From positions 22,825,598 to 22,889,597 of the forward strand of contig NC_060235.2 in assembly GCF_021155775.2 (NCBI RefSeq): a stretch of 64,000 nt of DNA, in the 5' to 3' direction. A model generated the notes under the pieces. It searched no databases, was not told where the DNA came from, and saw only the letters and a list, made by a program, of their open reading frames with translations. This DNA comes from Neodiprion pinetum. Taxonomy: Eukaryota > Arthropoda > Insecta > Hymenoptera > Diprionidae. Both the position numbers and the translations under genes were made by a program. This document shows, one piece after another, positions 25,193-38,260 of this stretch (position 1 is the stretch's first letter; each line of letters starts with the position of its first letter).

Positions 25193-26700
25193 GAGTGTAT
25201 ACGCTGACAACAAAAAGCGACATAATTTGGTCGAGGGTACAAAGAAAGTGAGGAACCGGTCCGACTCGGCCGCAGGTCCTCGTCTCCGGCGGAGCAGCGG
25301 CGGTTCATATACGAAGGGCGAAATCGAGCGACTTGATAAATTAATTCGCACCGGAAGCGTCTGACAAGGAAATGACGTCGTTACACCGGCTCGCGAGGAG
25401 CGCGGCCATTGTGGTCTGGAATTCTCGGGGCTTTTGTTATCCCCAAAGGAGAATCGGGGTTGGTCGAAAAAGTTGCGGGGCGCGAATCTGCGGCTTTTCA
25501 CACTTCCTTTTCCAGCTCATCTGCGCGGCATGCTGCTGCGCACATGCGGGACACGACACTATAAATAAGTGAAGCACGTGCTGGCCGGACCGGGCGGCTA
25601 TTATTAGAGGCAATTAATGAGACACGGTTTCTGTTCGGAAGTAATCCGTGGTAAAGCGGATTTTCCGCGGTACGGCTTCCTCAATCCTGCGTCGTCGAGT
25701 CCGGGCCTCGTCGTGGCCAGGATCCAGGGGCAAAATCGAGCCCAACATTGGCCGACAGCCTCGCAGCCCCGCTGTAAGACCACCCACGAAGAAGAAGAAG
25801 AAGAAGAATATGAATAAGAAGGAGCGACCCGGCGCAAGAACTATTAGCATCGACGCGTGCTCGAGTAATGACTGGATGTGGCCCTGGCATATGGCGCTCA
25901 AGTTGACACCGCTAACACTCGGGACCTCCCATAAGACCTGGTGAAACGCGCTGCACGTGTGTTCGTAAATAAGACGAGCTCCTCGCAATTAGTCGGTTCA
26001 CTAATTGCCGCCGTCCATCGGTCCCGCGGTTTCTTCTGCCCAGAAGAGAGGCCGCAACACTCCCTACCTCCCACCCTCTCTCTCGAGAGAGACAAATAGC
26101 CGCCCTCGCTGTCACGTCACGCCGTTGCCCCTAAACTCATCGTATTTGCCGCTGCTCTGCCTGCAGTGTGTCATTCGCGATGATCAGGAATTTCGCGGCT
26201 ATCCGCCGCGCCGGGTAGCGGGGAATTCAATTTCGGCATCGTGACGTCATTCGCCTCTGACTAATCCCGGCCTGGGCGCGCAATTCGAATCGTCGATCAC
26301 CCTCAGGTCTTATTGCTTCTTATTCCGGTTACGGTAGCCAGGGCTTCCGTGTCGGGTGATCGTCGCTCTACCCTCAAAGGGAGGGCTCGACCGCTATAAC
26401 AAGATTACGCCCGGAGTTTTGTAAACTTTTAGTCAACAACCTGCCTAATGACGGCTGTTAATCCCAGAGTTGGGCGGATGAGCGTTCTCGAAGGTGTCCA
26501 ATGTCTGCAAACGCTGGTGGATGGAGATACTTAACTCTGCCAAACCGCAGGGGGGGTTGATTTTAACTTATTCACGGATCGTTTCGGATGGCTGAAATTT
26601 GTCAAACCTGTTCCAGGGTCGAGTTCTCCGCCCCGTTCCCTACACTGTGACTAAATATCGCTTCTATCACCGTCGATACCTGAACCTTTTGGGGAAAATA

Positions 26701-29700
26701 TTTTGACTAATTGGTTCCCTGAACTTTTGGATAGAATAGGAGAATCTGCAGGTTATGGTTAAATTCTTCTCTTCGATTCTTGAAAAATTACGTATTTGAC
26801 GCGCACAGGGATTTCGATCGAGGATTGATCGATCCCGAAGAGGGTGAATCATCGTCGTGGATGCGGAACGGGCTCCGTTGCACACGCCCAGCCGCATTAT
26901 GAGGCGAAGGCGTTCCCGGAGGAGGGATTCAGTCCCCACCGCTCGGTTACAATGAGCGGGGCCTCATAAGGCCCAATATTGACGAAATTCGTCGATGTGA
27001 CTTCGGGGCTACGGATGTCCTATCTTTGATTTTCTTTAGCAGTGATCAGGATCTTTAAAGTTTTCGGAACGACGAACATGCTGCTGAACGTTGTCACCCG
27101 TAAATCGCAACATTTTCTGATCCGCGAACCGCGTTGTTTATTGTTCATCGACCGATCACCCAGATAGTATAGAATTTACATAATTTATTGTTATTGCGTA
27201 AAAATCAGTGCTTAGATTCTCATTTTTGCATTTGAACAACCGTGAAATTCAGGGTTCATCTCATTCTATTATAATTTTATATTGTTTAGTCCCTCGTTAT
27301 TGAATATCAGGATATTGCGATAGTATCATTATTCTCGATCTTTACTAGAAATTTAACTTAATAATAAAATAAATAACTTGATCAAAAGACCGGATCAGAA
27401 ACGATTGAGTCCCTGAATCGATTGTATTTTATTGGAATTCATCGAATCGTGTCGATTGAATACTTTTCTTTAACAATTAAAAGCTATATAAAATTCGCAA
27501 CAAACCGGAAGATTAATTATTTTTAAGATTAACAATAGCGGGGTTGAAATTTTATAAGATTCTAGTTCGTGAAGTAAGACTAGTATTTAATTTTTAGGAA
27601 CAATCGTGTTTTTAAAACTTCGGAACAGCTGTTTGAAATTGAATAAACCTTGATAAAGCAAAACATGACTACATTTTGCCAAGTTAAACTTTTTCAAAGT
27701 CATTCTGAAGCTGCAAACCAGCGATTTTTATTTGACGTTTCATGTTAGAGTTATATGAAGGTACTTAAGGTTCAACCTTGTGAAAATTTTCGATCTCGAC
27801 CTTGAAACTCCGTCAGCTGGTTCTCGTTTGAAAATTTCTCGGGATGATTTATGGCGACTAATAATATTACGGCGCGCGCTATCCTCTACTCTTTATTCTT
27901 TCTTCTCTTCTTTTTATTTTCCTTCTTCAGTTTTTGAAAAAATCCCCACCTAAAAGCTGTGCAAATAGTTTACGATGAGAAACGTCCTCGCGACGTCCTC
28001 GTGTTCGTTGAAATTTTACGGCACTTTACGACCGTGGCTGTGCGCTTAGGTGATTTTAGGGCCCAATGAGGCCCCAAAAATCGGACGTGGCCGGCGTGTG
28101 GCCCGTCGGCGGTTGCCCCGAACTTCGGTTTAGAGCTACGATCGTGTGCTCCGCTGATAAAAACAACGAGAGAAACGACACGAATTGCACCCCTTTTCGC
28201 CAAATTAGTTCAAATTTGCACGGAAACGCGGTGAGAAGAGTTTCATTTTTTTACACTTACCAGAAAATTCTAATTTAACGGGTATCGTTAGAATAACTAC
28301 GATTTGAATATTGTTCTAATAATAAAAAAGTTATAGGTTAAGTGACCATTAAGTGTGACGTTTCTAGTTGTCAGTGCCTCATTTTTCGGTTACGGCAACG
28401 TAACGTCTATTTGTTTGGTTTCTGACATTTCTTTTTGTAAAATAAGGCCGTAACACCAATTTATCATCGTATCCTGATATAAAATTATTGCAGCAGTTAC
28501 AAGAAAGTACAGTCAGTGACCATAATCAGAAAGAATAAAACAGAACGCAGTACTATATTATTTTTAGTCAAAAATAAATAACTCCTTATCATTTTGTATC
28601 CAGTACAGTTTTTTTCGATCATGGTATAAAGTGAAAATCTATGAAGACAGGCTGGTGATCACAACTAGAAATTTCTCTCGGTGGTGTAGAGAAGTGTTTT
28701 TCGAAAACCATGGCGATTCGCACCTAGAGCAAGAATTTTACGACATACTTTATAGCCTAACTGCCATGAAATTTCTCTTGTTCGAGCCTCTGGTTCGCTT
28801 TCCATTTTGGATTTATAATACCTGCAGTATTGGCGAAGGCGTGCGCAGCTTTCTCAAGGACTCGAGTTTTTCCAAAGGACGCAGACATTTTACAACCCTC
28901 CGGCACACGAGGCTTATCGTAAATGCCCGACAACGATGCGACTCGAAACCACGAGCCTCCTTTTTCAATAAATTTTACTGCCCCAGGACTGCAGTTCATT
29001 AAATGATAAAGGGAAGCTCGTCTCACTATAATATACAGTCAATTGATTCATCCCACCTGCAAGGGTTTTGCGCACGGTGCGTCATGTTAAAAGTGTTTGC
29101 AAACGATCGTCTAGATATACAGTGAGAGAAATTTTTGGTTCCGGTTACCGCTCAGTCCTTAACTATTTTCATTTTTTACCACAATCGAAAAATATAGTTC
29201 TGGGTAGAAAATGAAAATAAGTTTTCTAGCTGTTACCGGAAAGTCTAGTATCCGTTACTAATCTTTCTCATCACGATCACTGTTACTATATTTTCTTGCA
29301 ACTGTTGCGAAAATTTAATGCTTGCGCAACGATAAATTGACGTTAAACCCTTGTTTAACTAAAAAAGTAGAGTAAACCTCACAAACTGATTTTGCGTTGC
29401 AATAACCAAAAAAGGATCGACGATAGCGCAAAATGTTTACGCGTACCTCGATTTTCATAACTCCAACAATATTCAAACAGGTTTTTTTTAACGATACCTG
29501 TTTTACTGAATTTTTCTAGTTGCAGGAGTAGGTCACGGGACCAGGGTAGGAAATTAGCCGAAGGCTGGTCAGCGGTGCGTATAAAACGGTGTCCTCAAAA
29601 ATTTATACGACCCCCAGCGGCCGCCGTGGCGAGCTACCGTTCGGCGATTACCCGCCCCCCAATAAATCAGACAGGCGGATACCTGCTCTGGTAAAATCGC

Positions 29701-32536
29701 GAAGATTTTCACCGCCGTCTCGGATCGAAAAGGATCGAAAAGTAAAAAGTTCTTCCGGGCGTGTTTTCAGCCCCGCTTCGGCGCGGCGCGGCGCCTTTGG
29801 AAACCGGAAGCCGCGGTCACGCCAGACAGTAATTAAGCACCTAGAGAGGGTAAAAAATTTTCCCGCCCCCCGGCGGCGGCGTCGAGGTGTGATACGTCAC
29901 AGCTGGTTAAACAGCTGCGGTTCCCCCGGCGAACCCCGAGTCGCCAATGTCGCCGATTTGACGCTTCTCTAATCGTTTCTCCCGTTCATCTTACTTCTGC
30001 AGGCAAACTTTTCGTAGCTTCTCCGAACCACCGGGGGCAGAAGAATGATCGTGGTACAGGTGGCGCAAATCAAGCCTGCACTTTGCCCACAAAGTAGTCG
30101 TTATATCCGAACACGCAACCCGGCTCCTCGACTCCATGGTTATTAAGATGCGATCCGCACTCTTTCCGGGCGATCGCTCAATTCAGGCACTTTGTAAACG
30201 GTAGAAGACCAAGTACAGTAAGTTTTACTCCGATGCTCCAGTTTCGGCTGAAAATTTGTGACCACAAATCTTGCGACTCCGGTAGCGAACCACCAAAGAG
30301 ACGTTCGAAACATGTCTTGAGCAGCCGTTTTTTGACATCGAAAAAGTACCCTTATGTCCAAAAGAAATTTTTCGTGATTCTTGGACGTTAAAAAACGGCT
30401 AGTAAGATATCTTCCGAACGTCTTTTTGGCGGCCTTAAGTTTTGATCTGTCTGGGTAAACTCTTTCCGCTGATCCGGCCAAACTGCACGGATTCCAGGGA
30501 AAGTGATCGTTCGAATGGGAACCGTTTATTGGTATCACTTTTTGTCACCTGGCACTTTTTACAGAGAGGAATTTTATTCCTGCAGCGTTGGATCGAGATT
30601 TTTTTCAGCGAATCTGCAACACAGCTTGCAGAAAGTTCGCTACAAAAAAAGCTTCGAAGATTTTTCAATTTGTACTTACTTCGACGTCGGTTGATTCCGA
30701 CCCTGCACAGCATTTCTTCGACCTCGTGACACAGTTGTGAAATGGAAAGTGAAAATTGGCAAGTAGAAAGAGGCGGGTTTCGGCAGTGCCGCATCCCCCG
30801 CTGTGCGGTGACACAGTTTTTGCTACTGTTTAAATTTAGGGTCTACACAACGTGCAGAAGCGACGAAGCTGAAAGTGCAGCTTGCAATTTCAGTCCGTGA
30901 TGCTCGTCGACTCCGTCTCTGACTCCAAGCAGCTCCTGCAAAAGAGAAAAGCGGAATCGGTGTAGACTCCAGCTATTGAACAGATTTACAGCCGCTCCTG
31001 ATCCTGATGATGGGGAAAGAATTTAAGAAGGAAAGTAGAAATCTTTTGAACAAGGTGATGAACCACTCGTCGTTCTTCGCGACACCGGTAGCACCGCCAA
31101 ATTTACGACCGAAGGAAGCGTGGCGAGTGAAAGAGGTGGAAAACGGAACCCGAAGAAGCTCGTCCTTTGTCAGGCTGGCACGCGACCTCGAAGTGAATAA
31201 AACCCCTGGAGAAGCTGTCCGTTGGAGCTCTTCTTCGTTTTTCAAGAGTTCTGTTACGAGTTGTGTTCTTAGGACGCAGCTCTTACCTGGAGCGTGATGG
31301 AGGAAGGGGAGGAGGAGAGTGGTGATAAATTAAAAAGTTATTATCGGCTAAATAGGAGGCGATTAATTTAACCCTCGTGTAACAAATGCGTGGTGGCTTG
31401 TTCGGGGCGCCCTTCGACTGCATCCGACACGTCGCGTTGATCGCACATGATCGTACGAAACCAACAAACACCATAACACGGCCTACGCTCAAAGGATACG
31501 GGTGTCAGTTGCACTGTGAAATTTCTCATCAATCTAATAAATTTACCAGCCCTCCTCAACTCGAGCATATGGCTCGATCATATCCCCTGGCTTTTGGGTA
31601 TACCTCGAAAATACTTCCAGCCGCGATATTACATTTTGAAGCAATAAGGCGGTACGCTTCCGGGAGTCTCTTGTCCTCCGACCAGCTTGGATAATGCTGC
31701 GCTATTGTGCTCTCGATGCGTTGTTATTAATCACGCGGAAATTTATGATTACCCATAGTCGGCTCGTCGCTGCTGTTCGTTATTTTCTATCAACGCGAAG
31801 TAGGTATTTCATCGATTTCTACCGACTCGGAAATGTCTTCCCTCATCGACACCCCGGAGGAGGTATAATCCGAGCGGAACAAGGCGCAGCGGGGAAAAGA
31901 TCGAGGCTTATGCGGGAGATCCTGATCTCGGACAACAAGTAATTGGGCAATTAAACCCGTTCGGGAATGATCCGGGATTGCGGCATAACGGAGGCGGGCG
32001 GCGAGGATGACCCTTGAAACACGAAAATCGCGATATAGTAGGCGAGAGATTCGAAACGCTCGGAGGATCGGCTGTGCAGGAAGAGTTTCTCCGCACGTAC
32101 CGCCGCAGTGAAAATGCATCTGCGGTAGGATTCGCGTTTGCGCCATGGCGGATCGATCCTCTCTCACCGCGTTTATCGTTTTCGCCCCGGGGTATTTTTG
32201 TTTCGCGGTAGCGAAATCGGCGTAACCGTTGAAACAGGTGAACGGATTCACCTGTGTGCACAAATCGCAAAGAGAGGACCAAAAAGACCGAGGGTATAAT
32301 AGCCGGTCCCAGTACCCGGTTCAAAGTTTACTCCTGCATGCACGGGAATTACGCATTCGGTGCACTCCAGCAGGCGGTCCATCTCCACCTGCGCTGTTAT
32401 TAACTGCTCATCATTACCCCGATATTCCCGCACCTCTCAAAACCGTTCCACGGAGAAAACTCTCCGTCCATGATCCGTGTATATTTTAAATCGGCCAACA
32501 CCGCGAGTAATATAAGAAGAAGATCGCTAATGGTGG
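26701..32536. other. Spacer upstream and downstream of possible regulatory blocks; no gene recognised
   Basis: AT-rich from 27.1 to 29.5 kb, G+C-mixed at 29.55-32.5 kb with short overlapping ORFs on both strands. None has a motif or supported splice sites. The part next to 32537 should contain the 3' UTR of the STPG-family gene. Confidence 0.4.
29128..29222. repeat. Short dispersed hairpin repeat, copy 2
   Basis: Second copy of the repeat at 9757-9850, with TTTTCATTTT and AAAATGAAAA as nearly perfect inverted blocks around a short loop. Outside the core the two copies diverge. Confidence 0.55.
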
Positions 32537-32858
32537 TCAGAAGGAGTTGTACTGGTCCTGTTTCGGCGCGATGCTTCTCTGCAGCTTCGAACTAAAGACA
32601 AACGTCCAGCCGTTACCGGGGATCCGTTTCCGCCCGGAAATCACCTCGTAACTACCCGGCCCGGGGCTTATCTCGAAGGGTCGAAGCGGCCTCGCGATCT
32701 TCACACTGTCGTTGAAAGGGTGGACCACTCCTTTCCTTTCGGGTCGCAGCTCCGCGGGATGGACAGGAGTGTACCAGCCTGGTCCCGGAGCTTCCGGTTC
32801 CTTGTAGCAGAGGCTGATGTCCTCGAGCATGCTTCGCACCGTCGGTTTCTTGGTGAAC
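32537..32858 (-). CDS. STPG-family gene, last exon
   Basis: A 322-nt exon with tttttcag acceptor and a TGA stop at 32537. It has two strong PG repeats, EAPGPGWYTPVHP and ISPGPGSYEV, and ends KQDQYNSF. No AATAAA was seen close downstream of the stop. Confidence 0.9.
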
Positions 32859-34875
32859 CTGAAAAAGAGAAAGATTATGAAGCGTTTTAAAAGATGAAGC
32901 GGAGGCTTCGCCTCACCTTGGACAGCTCGTCCAGGCTCCTTTGAACCGGTTCGATCCTTCAACGGCCTTCTCGAAATCGCTCGGAAACTTCGTCGGCCAG
33001 TTTTTGGTGTCCGTTGGCTTCGGTCGGGCTAGGTAACCGAAGATTGTGCTCGCGTCTCTCGGTCCTGAGACAGTACAAAGTGAGGGGTTTCGTTGGAAGT
33101 AGAACGAAAGACGCTGAGCCAGGAAAGATGACGCGGGTATTGTTTGGCTTATAGTGCCTTTTGCGGCAGATTTTCCACAGCGCCGATCCTTGAACTCACC
33201 TGTGAACAAGTCGTACGGTCCTCGCTTGCTCGTTACCTTCTTCAATTTGCTGTCTATAGAGTCCGGATGTCGCACGTTGTACCTGGTGAACAGAATCGGA
33301 AAGTCATCGATGAGAGAAAGAGGAAAATGCATAAACCAAAACGAATTATGCAGAAATGTTGACATTAACGAGATTCGAATATAACCCCTTCCAAATTTGT
33401 CCAACCCAAGTTTCACTATCCTTTCTTCCTTGTGTTTCATAAATATGGCAAAATATCACACTGATAAGTAGGAAGAATTTTTTCATCTCACCGGTTGCAG
33501 GGAATCGACCAGCTGCGAACGGATTTCTTGAATCTGGGTAAACAACCGTCGTACTCGAAACTCGAAAGGCAGGAGAAGGACTTGAACCGATTCTTCTCAA
33601 CGTGGTAATACGGGTTGTGTTCTTTTCCAGTGTATCCTGAAAAGTGTCAAAATTTTGTGTCTCTTATATCATTATGACGCAATAATAAACATTCGGATCA
33701 GTAACAACTAGTTTTATCGTCTGGCTCCCGACATTATTATCAATATTTAATCCTCTTTCTGATTACCTGGACCAGGTGTTTCCTTGGCGCGGGAGTTTTT
33801 GAATCTGGGAATTCTACCAAAGCCGGTATTTTCACGCCGGATGTTGCAGCTTCCTTCCAAAACGACTTCTGGCCATTGTCGAATATCGTGTACACCCGGC
33901 CCGCGGCCACGCTTCATCAGGTCCCTCTGGAGAGCGTATTTCTCCGGGAGCTTACCGCCCATCGTTTCAGCGAACTCCTTCATCTCCTCTTCCCGCTTCC
34001 AGCTGAAATCATTACTCATTTTTTCCATGAAACAATCGCTCGGATTAGGTCTTCAGCCTGGTCGCACGAAATTTCGTTCGTTATAATTCTCTGCTTTTCT
34101 TATCGTCAGGATCAATTACAATTTTGGAAATTTGGAGTCGAAATGGAAACTAGAATTCATTAGAATTTTTATTCAGCGCCTAACTTTAGTCAACCCGCAT
34201 TACGCCCGTGAATCGCAGGTCACATAAAGACTGGGTCGAAACTTTGTAATTTTCAATACTTTGAATACAAAAATATTGTCCATAGTCCGGAAAATTTTAA
34301 TCAATAGTTATGTAGACATTTTAAAATTGACAGTTCGATCTGATCATCTGTATAGCAGGTTAACAACATGATCTGTTTGTCGTAGTTAAAAATTTTAAAA
34401 ACTCTCCATACGTATCGCTCTTAAAGAAGAAAAGAGCAAACTCCACAAACACAAATCAGAATATTCGAGAGAAATAACAAAAACTTGCAAACACTAATGT
34501 CATGGTGCACGAAATGGAAAATTTGTTTTAATGGATGGAAAGCCGGAGCAAAATTTTGCACAACACGTTCAGTTAGCATTAATTTACGTCAATTTTTATA
34601 TCACGTGGGTGGAAATTGACCGAAAAAAAAAAATACTTTTACCTTGTTACGGGGCATTTTGATACCAGGGGCGGAGGATCGTAGGTCCCTGGGGGCGGGC
34701 CGTCGTTCAATTTCACCCCGAGACGCGGGTGCATTCCAATTTTCGCCCCGATTGGCACCGAGCTTCCGAAAGGCGGCGGGGGTTTTGGTTTCCGGAGAAT
34801 GAGGCATTTGCATCGCCATCGACAAGAGCAGCGGCATAATTTGAAGGACGAAGTTTCACCCCGATTGCAGGGCAT
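32537..34875 (-). CDS. Sperm-tail PG-rich repeat / ciliary microtubule-associated protein (LEXM/CIMAP2-like)
   Basis: Six minus-strand exons join in phase: 34875-34643, 34002-33767, 33636-33492, 33282-33200, 33064-32917, 32858-32537. They make 388 codons ending in TGA. PG-rich motifs recur: GPPPGTYDPP near residue 65, GRGPGVHD, ETPGPGYTG, RGPYDLFTGPRD, EAPGPGWYTP and ISPGPGSYEV. Spaced PGPGxY motifs with few hydrophobic blocks are typical of sperm-tail PG-rich (STPG/ODF3/CIMAP) proteins, which sit on or in ciliary and flagellar microtubules. The length and the early FGSSVPIGAKIGMHP segment fit the LEXM (CIMAP2) type, but that assignment is inference. The 5' end is uncertain. The chosen Met lies inside an exon that may open at 34902 after a cacag acceptor, and residues 10-25 are oddly Cys/Arg-rich. 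Expression in testis or ciliated sensory neurons is expected from the family. Confidence 0.85.
32917..33064 (-). CDS. STPG-family gene, exon 5
   Basis: A 148-nt exon with ctgtctcag acceptor and CCAAG|GTGAGG donor. It encodes GPRDASTIFGYLARPKP and then FKGAWTSCPR. Phase fits exons 4 and 6. Confidence 0.86.
33200..33282 (-). CDS. STPG-family gene, exon 4
   Basis: A short 83-nt exon with ttcaccag acceptor and ACAG|GTGAG donor. It encodes RYNVRHPDSIDSKLKK and then KRGPYDLFTG, a shortened PG-type motif. Phase fits both neighbours. Confidence 0.83.
33492..33636 (-). CDS. STPG-family gene, exon 3
   Basis: A 145-nt exon with ttttcag acceptor and CCG|GTGAGA donor. It completes PGPGYTG and encodes a basic/aromatic segment (NRFKSFSC, LPRFKKSVRSW). 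Phase fits exons 2 and 4. Confidence 0.85.
33767..34002 (-). CDS. STPG-family gene, exon 2
   Basis: A 236-nt exon with atttcag acceptor and CAG|GTAATC donor. It begins SWKREEEMKEFAETMGGKLP, an amphipathic charged helix, and goes on to GRGPGVHD and ends ETPGPG. Phases agree on both sides. Confidence 0.88.
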
Positions 34876-34902
34876 TTTCAGGCCGCCGAATCTGAATTCT
34901 TT
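34643..34902 (-). CDS. STPG-family gene, first recognised exon
   Basis: The donor is ACAAG|GTAAAAG at 34643. The frame reads PPPPFGSSVPIGAKIGMHP and then GPPPGTYDPPP, a clear PG repeat. An in-frame ATG lies at 34875. The frame is also open back to a possible acceptor at 34902 (reading KEFRFGGLK), so there may be an earlier coding exon. The Cys/Arg-rich stretch KLCRCSCRWRCKCL is unusual for the family and makes the first ~25 residues doubtful. Confidence 0.7.
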
Positions 34903-37900
34903 CTGTGCCGGAACAGGTCAAGTTCGTTGATTGCGTTGGGGGATTTGAACGAATCGAGAATTGTGGCCCGAAGATTAGGTTGGAATTTTGGTTTCATTTG
35001 CCCAACTCGCGATTTTCCGCGAGTTTTCCATCCCGTCACTAAATTTAAATTCAAATCGACGGATTTGCGGTTGGATGGAATGGGATAAGAATAGACCCAG
35101 CTGTCTCGATTCCGATTACTTTCCACGCTCTTATTTTGTTACGCGAATTTCTTTTATTCAGTATTATCTTTTATATACTTCTTGGTTTTGTTCCCGATGT
35201 TCGTGCCTCGTCGTTGCCCGCGAAGTAAATTACCTTAGAATAATATTCAGCGCTGTAAGTAATTCATTACGGCAAATTGCCGAGAATAACGAAATTCTTT
35301 TAACTAAATTTGAAAAAAAAAAACATAAATCATTTCGTATTGGTTTGGAAATTTCAAACCGTTCTTGCTTTACCGCACGCTGGATTTTAGTCTTACCCGA
35401 TAAATCACAGAACCGACTATTTTATCGACCGTTGGACTCCGGTTGCAGCCTTGTTTTTAGCTCTTATCATCCATGAGTCGCAGCAAAGAGCAGGATCTGT
35501 TCACTTGACGATACTTAATCTCAAGGCAATAATTTATTCAAGATTTTGACAGAGGGCGTAGTAATGATAATATGAAAAGTAGTCGCGTGTTCGACATTGC
35601 GCAAAAATTTTTAAAACGGAAACTTAAATCAATTTTGTGCAAATATTTATTTCCGGTTAAAAAAAATAAAAAAAGATTTATATACGTATTACGGTGGTTC
35701 TTATTTTGGTCGTGTCGGAATTTCTTCGCGCTCACTCGCCAAAAAAGTAATCAACATACATAGAAAAAAATCTGGCCAAGTCCCCGAATTTTTCCAATAA
35801 TTCTAACACGCCCCGACATGCAATCGAATTTTTAAATGGAAAAATGTACGCATCTGAAGTTTTTTTTTTAAGAAAACTGTACGTACAAACATTTTTCTGT
35901 TTGTCTGTAATATTTGCAGCGAGAAGAGAACTCGCGAAGTTGGTTAGCAGTAAAGTTTTTAATCAAATTCGCACTCACTCGGCTTGGAAAATAATTTAGC
36001 GCGTTCAGAAAGTTTGAAATTAAATTGCTGAGAATTTGCAAAAGCGCTTACTGTACGTATAATTATCTTTACTTTATTCCCCATTCTTTTGCAAAGCTTG
36101 CGCGTTCAAATATTCTGTCGTTTTTCGATGCTTTTAAAATACCTCACATAAGAATGAAAAAACTTTGCAAACGAGAATGAAATGTTCAAAAATTCACAGA
36201 TACGAGTTTTTTCCTGATAAAATATTGCCCATGTATTTATAATACATCGAAAGGTTCTCGTTTATAATTTCCTCACCATTATAGCGTGAAGAAAAAGCTT
36301 CGCTTACGAAATAAAGTCACTTTATAGGGGCATCGAAAAAGAAGAAACAGAATTCCAAGAAAAGAATATAAGAGAACTGAAAATCCTTTGACGTATAATT
36401 TTTCCTTTTACTCTCTCGCCCTTTCTTCATCCTCCGTCGCATTAAATTCGTAGCCACGCCAAAATCTTATAGAGAAAGAGAGAGCTTGAAAAACGAATCT
36501 AGAGCCCTCTCGTTACTTTATACTCTCACTTTTCTTCCTTTTTTTTTCACAAAGCTTCGCGAGCAACCGCGGAACATTTGTCTTTGATCATCGACGGAGA
36601 GTGTTTCAATAAAGCATTATCATTACATAGTTTCATTGACATTTTGTCCCACGCGTTATTTCATCGCCGGTGTACACGAATTGAGAAGATAAAAAAAAAA
36701 AAAAACATTCTACGGAGCAACAATTTTTAGTTTCAAAGAAAAAGAATCATCTTCCTCACCACGCATTGAAAAGTTTTTCCGTCTCTTTGACGTCGCTAAA
36801 ATTTTCTCTCCTAGCGAATAATTCGTTGTTCTGTTTAATTTCGTTCATAATTTTCGCATCCCTTGCTCGGATTTTTTGTAGAAAAGAAAAAAGAAAGAAG
36901 TAAAAAAAAATGACCCGTATGCGACTGTATCCTCTTGGATATTTTGAGACGCGGGTTAGTTTTTTTAAGCCGCAGGACAATCTTAAACTTGAATCGTCGA
37001 GTCGAAGAATTGCTTCGGTATAAAAGAAATAGGGGAAGAACGATAAGAGAAATGGAAAAAAGGGGCAAGAAACCGCTCTCAGCCAGAGGTGGAAAATTTA
37101 CCTACCCATAATACGATCATAACTCAGAGTTGGTTTCTGCACTTCTTATGTTGTAGGTATAAGGATATAGCTGAAGGTATAATATAATCGCGACACCCAC
37201 GACGGTCCGTTTGTTCATTTTTTTTTTTTTTTTTTATCCCATTTTCCATCTTCTTTATAGTCTTTTATTCTGTATTATATATAAGACGCACGTTCCCCGA
37301 ATCGCAAATGTCTGGAACCTCTTTAACTATGTCACAATATCGTGTGTTCGTATTATGTAATAAAGGTGGAAAAGAAGTCGACGAAAGAGTGATGGTGCAT
37401 AGAGGAAAAAGAGGGAGAAATTTTTTTTTTTAAATAATACCATGTAACCCTCGTCCAATATAAAAACTCGCGATGTTGAAACGTGTTTAGCGAATTTTCT
37501 CGACGGTTTGTTCTTTTTTTCTTTCGTTTATCTTCTCGCGAATTTCGTTTTTTTTTTTTTATTTTTTTAGAATTCCATGTCGTATATCATCCTTCATACC
37601 GGCAGTGTACATCATACAATTTTATTACATATCTATACAAGTCTATAATTTTATATACCGTATCAATCACTCACACGTCACATAATATGTATATCATGGA
37701 ACATAGAACTTGATAATATAATAAATTTTTTATCAATATATGATATGAATATTATTATTATTATCTGTATACACGCACTGACAATAAAACGAACATTTGA
37801 TTGTACATAGAAACGCCACACGGCATATGATATATTATAATTAATATACACCCTAATCAATGTAATTAAAAGGTTTTTCTTATTTTTTATTTGCACATAA

Positions 37901-38236
37901 TAGCAGTTTTAATTTCTCTTTGATGATATTTTTCTTTCGTTTATAAATGCGTGTAATTTTGGTATGCCTACGATGCGATTTGATAATGAATTATAAATTC
38001 AACGGGTACTCGTCTAGAATATTATTCTTATTAACATAGTATATTATATGCAATGCAAGCTGCGCCCCAATTGCAGCTTTGCATTCAGTTGTGCGGCATA
38101 ATTTCATTATGTACACATAGAAGTTAGATTGGTATTTATTATATAATAATTCATTTCAGAATATAAGAGACGAGTGCCCATTTTTCATCACGCATCTCTT
38201 TCTGCGTGTGTAATATGATAGCCTGTACGCGCGCGC

Positions 38237-38260
38237 GTGTGTGTGTGTGTGTGTGTGGAG
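38237..38260. repeat. (GT)n microsatellite
   Basis: About eleven GT units, preceded by a CG-rich (CGCG) edge. Confidence 0.85.

Larger units (their letters stand above)
22491..26700. other. G+C-rich block, possible regulatory or untranslated region
   Basis: This block is clearly richer in G+C and CpG than its flanks, with ORFs in many frames and none with a motif. It includes purine runs (22520-22570), pyrimidine runs (22980-23030), a CAG-type run (25156-25192) and the tandem repeat at 24391-25050. The middle part, 23215-23880, is AT-rich again. It could be a promoter or enhancer region of a gene outside the window. No exon could be assigned. Confidence 0.35.

Noticed and set aside
34878..35126. 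82-codon minus ORF as first exon of the STPG-family gene
   Set aside because: Its frame differs from that of the next exon and no convincing donor/acceptor pair joining it in phase could be shown. Left as a possibility only.
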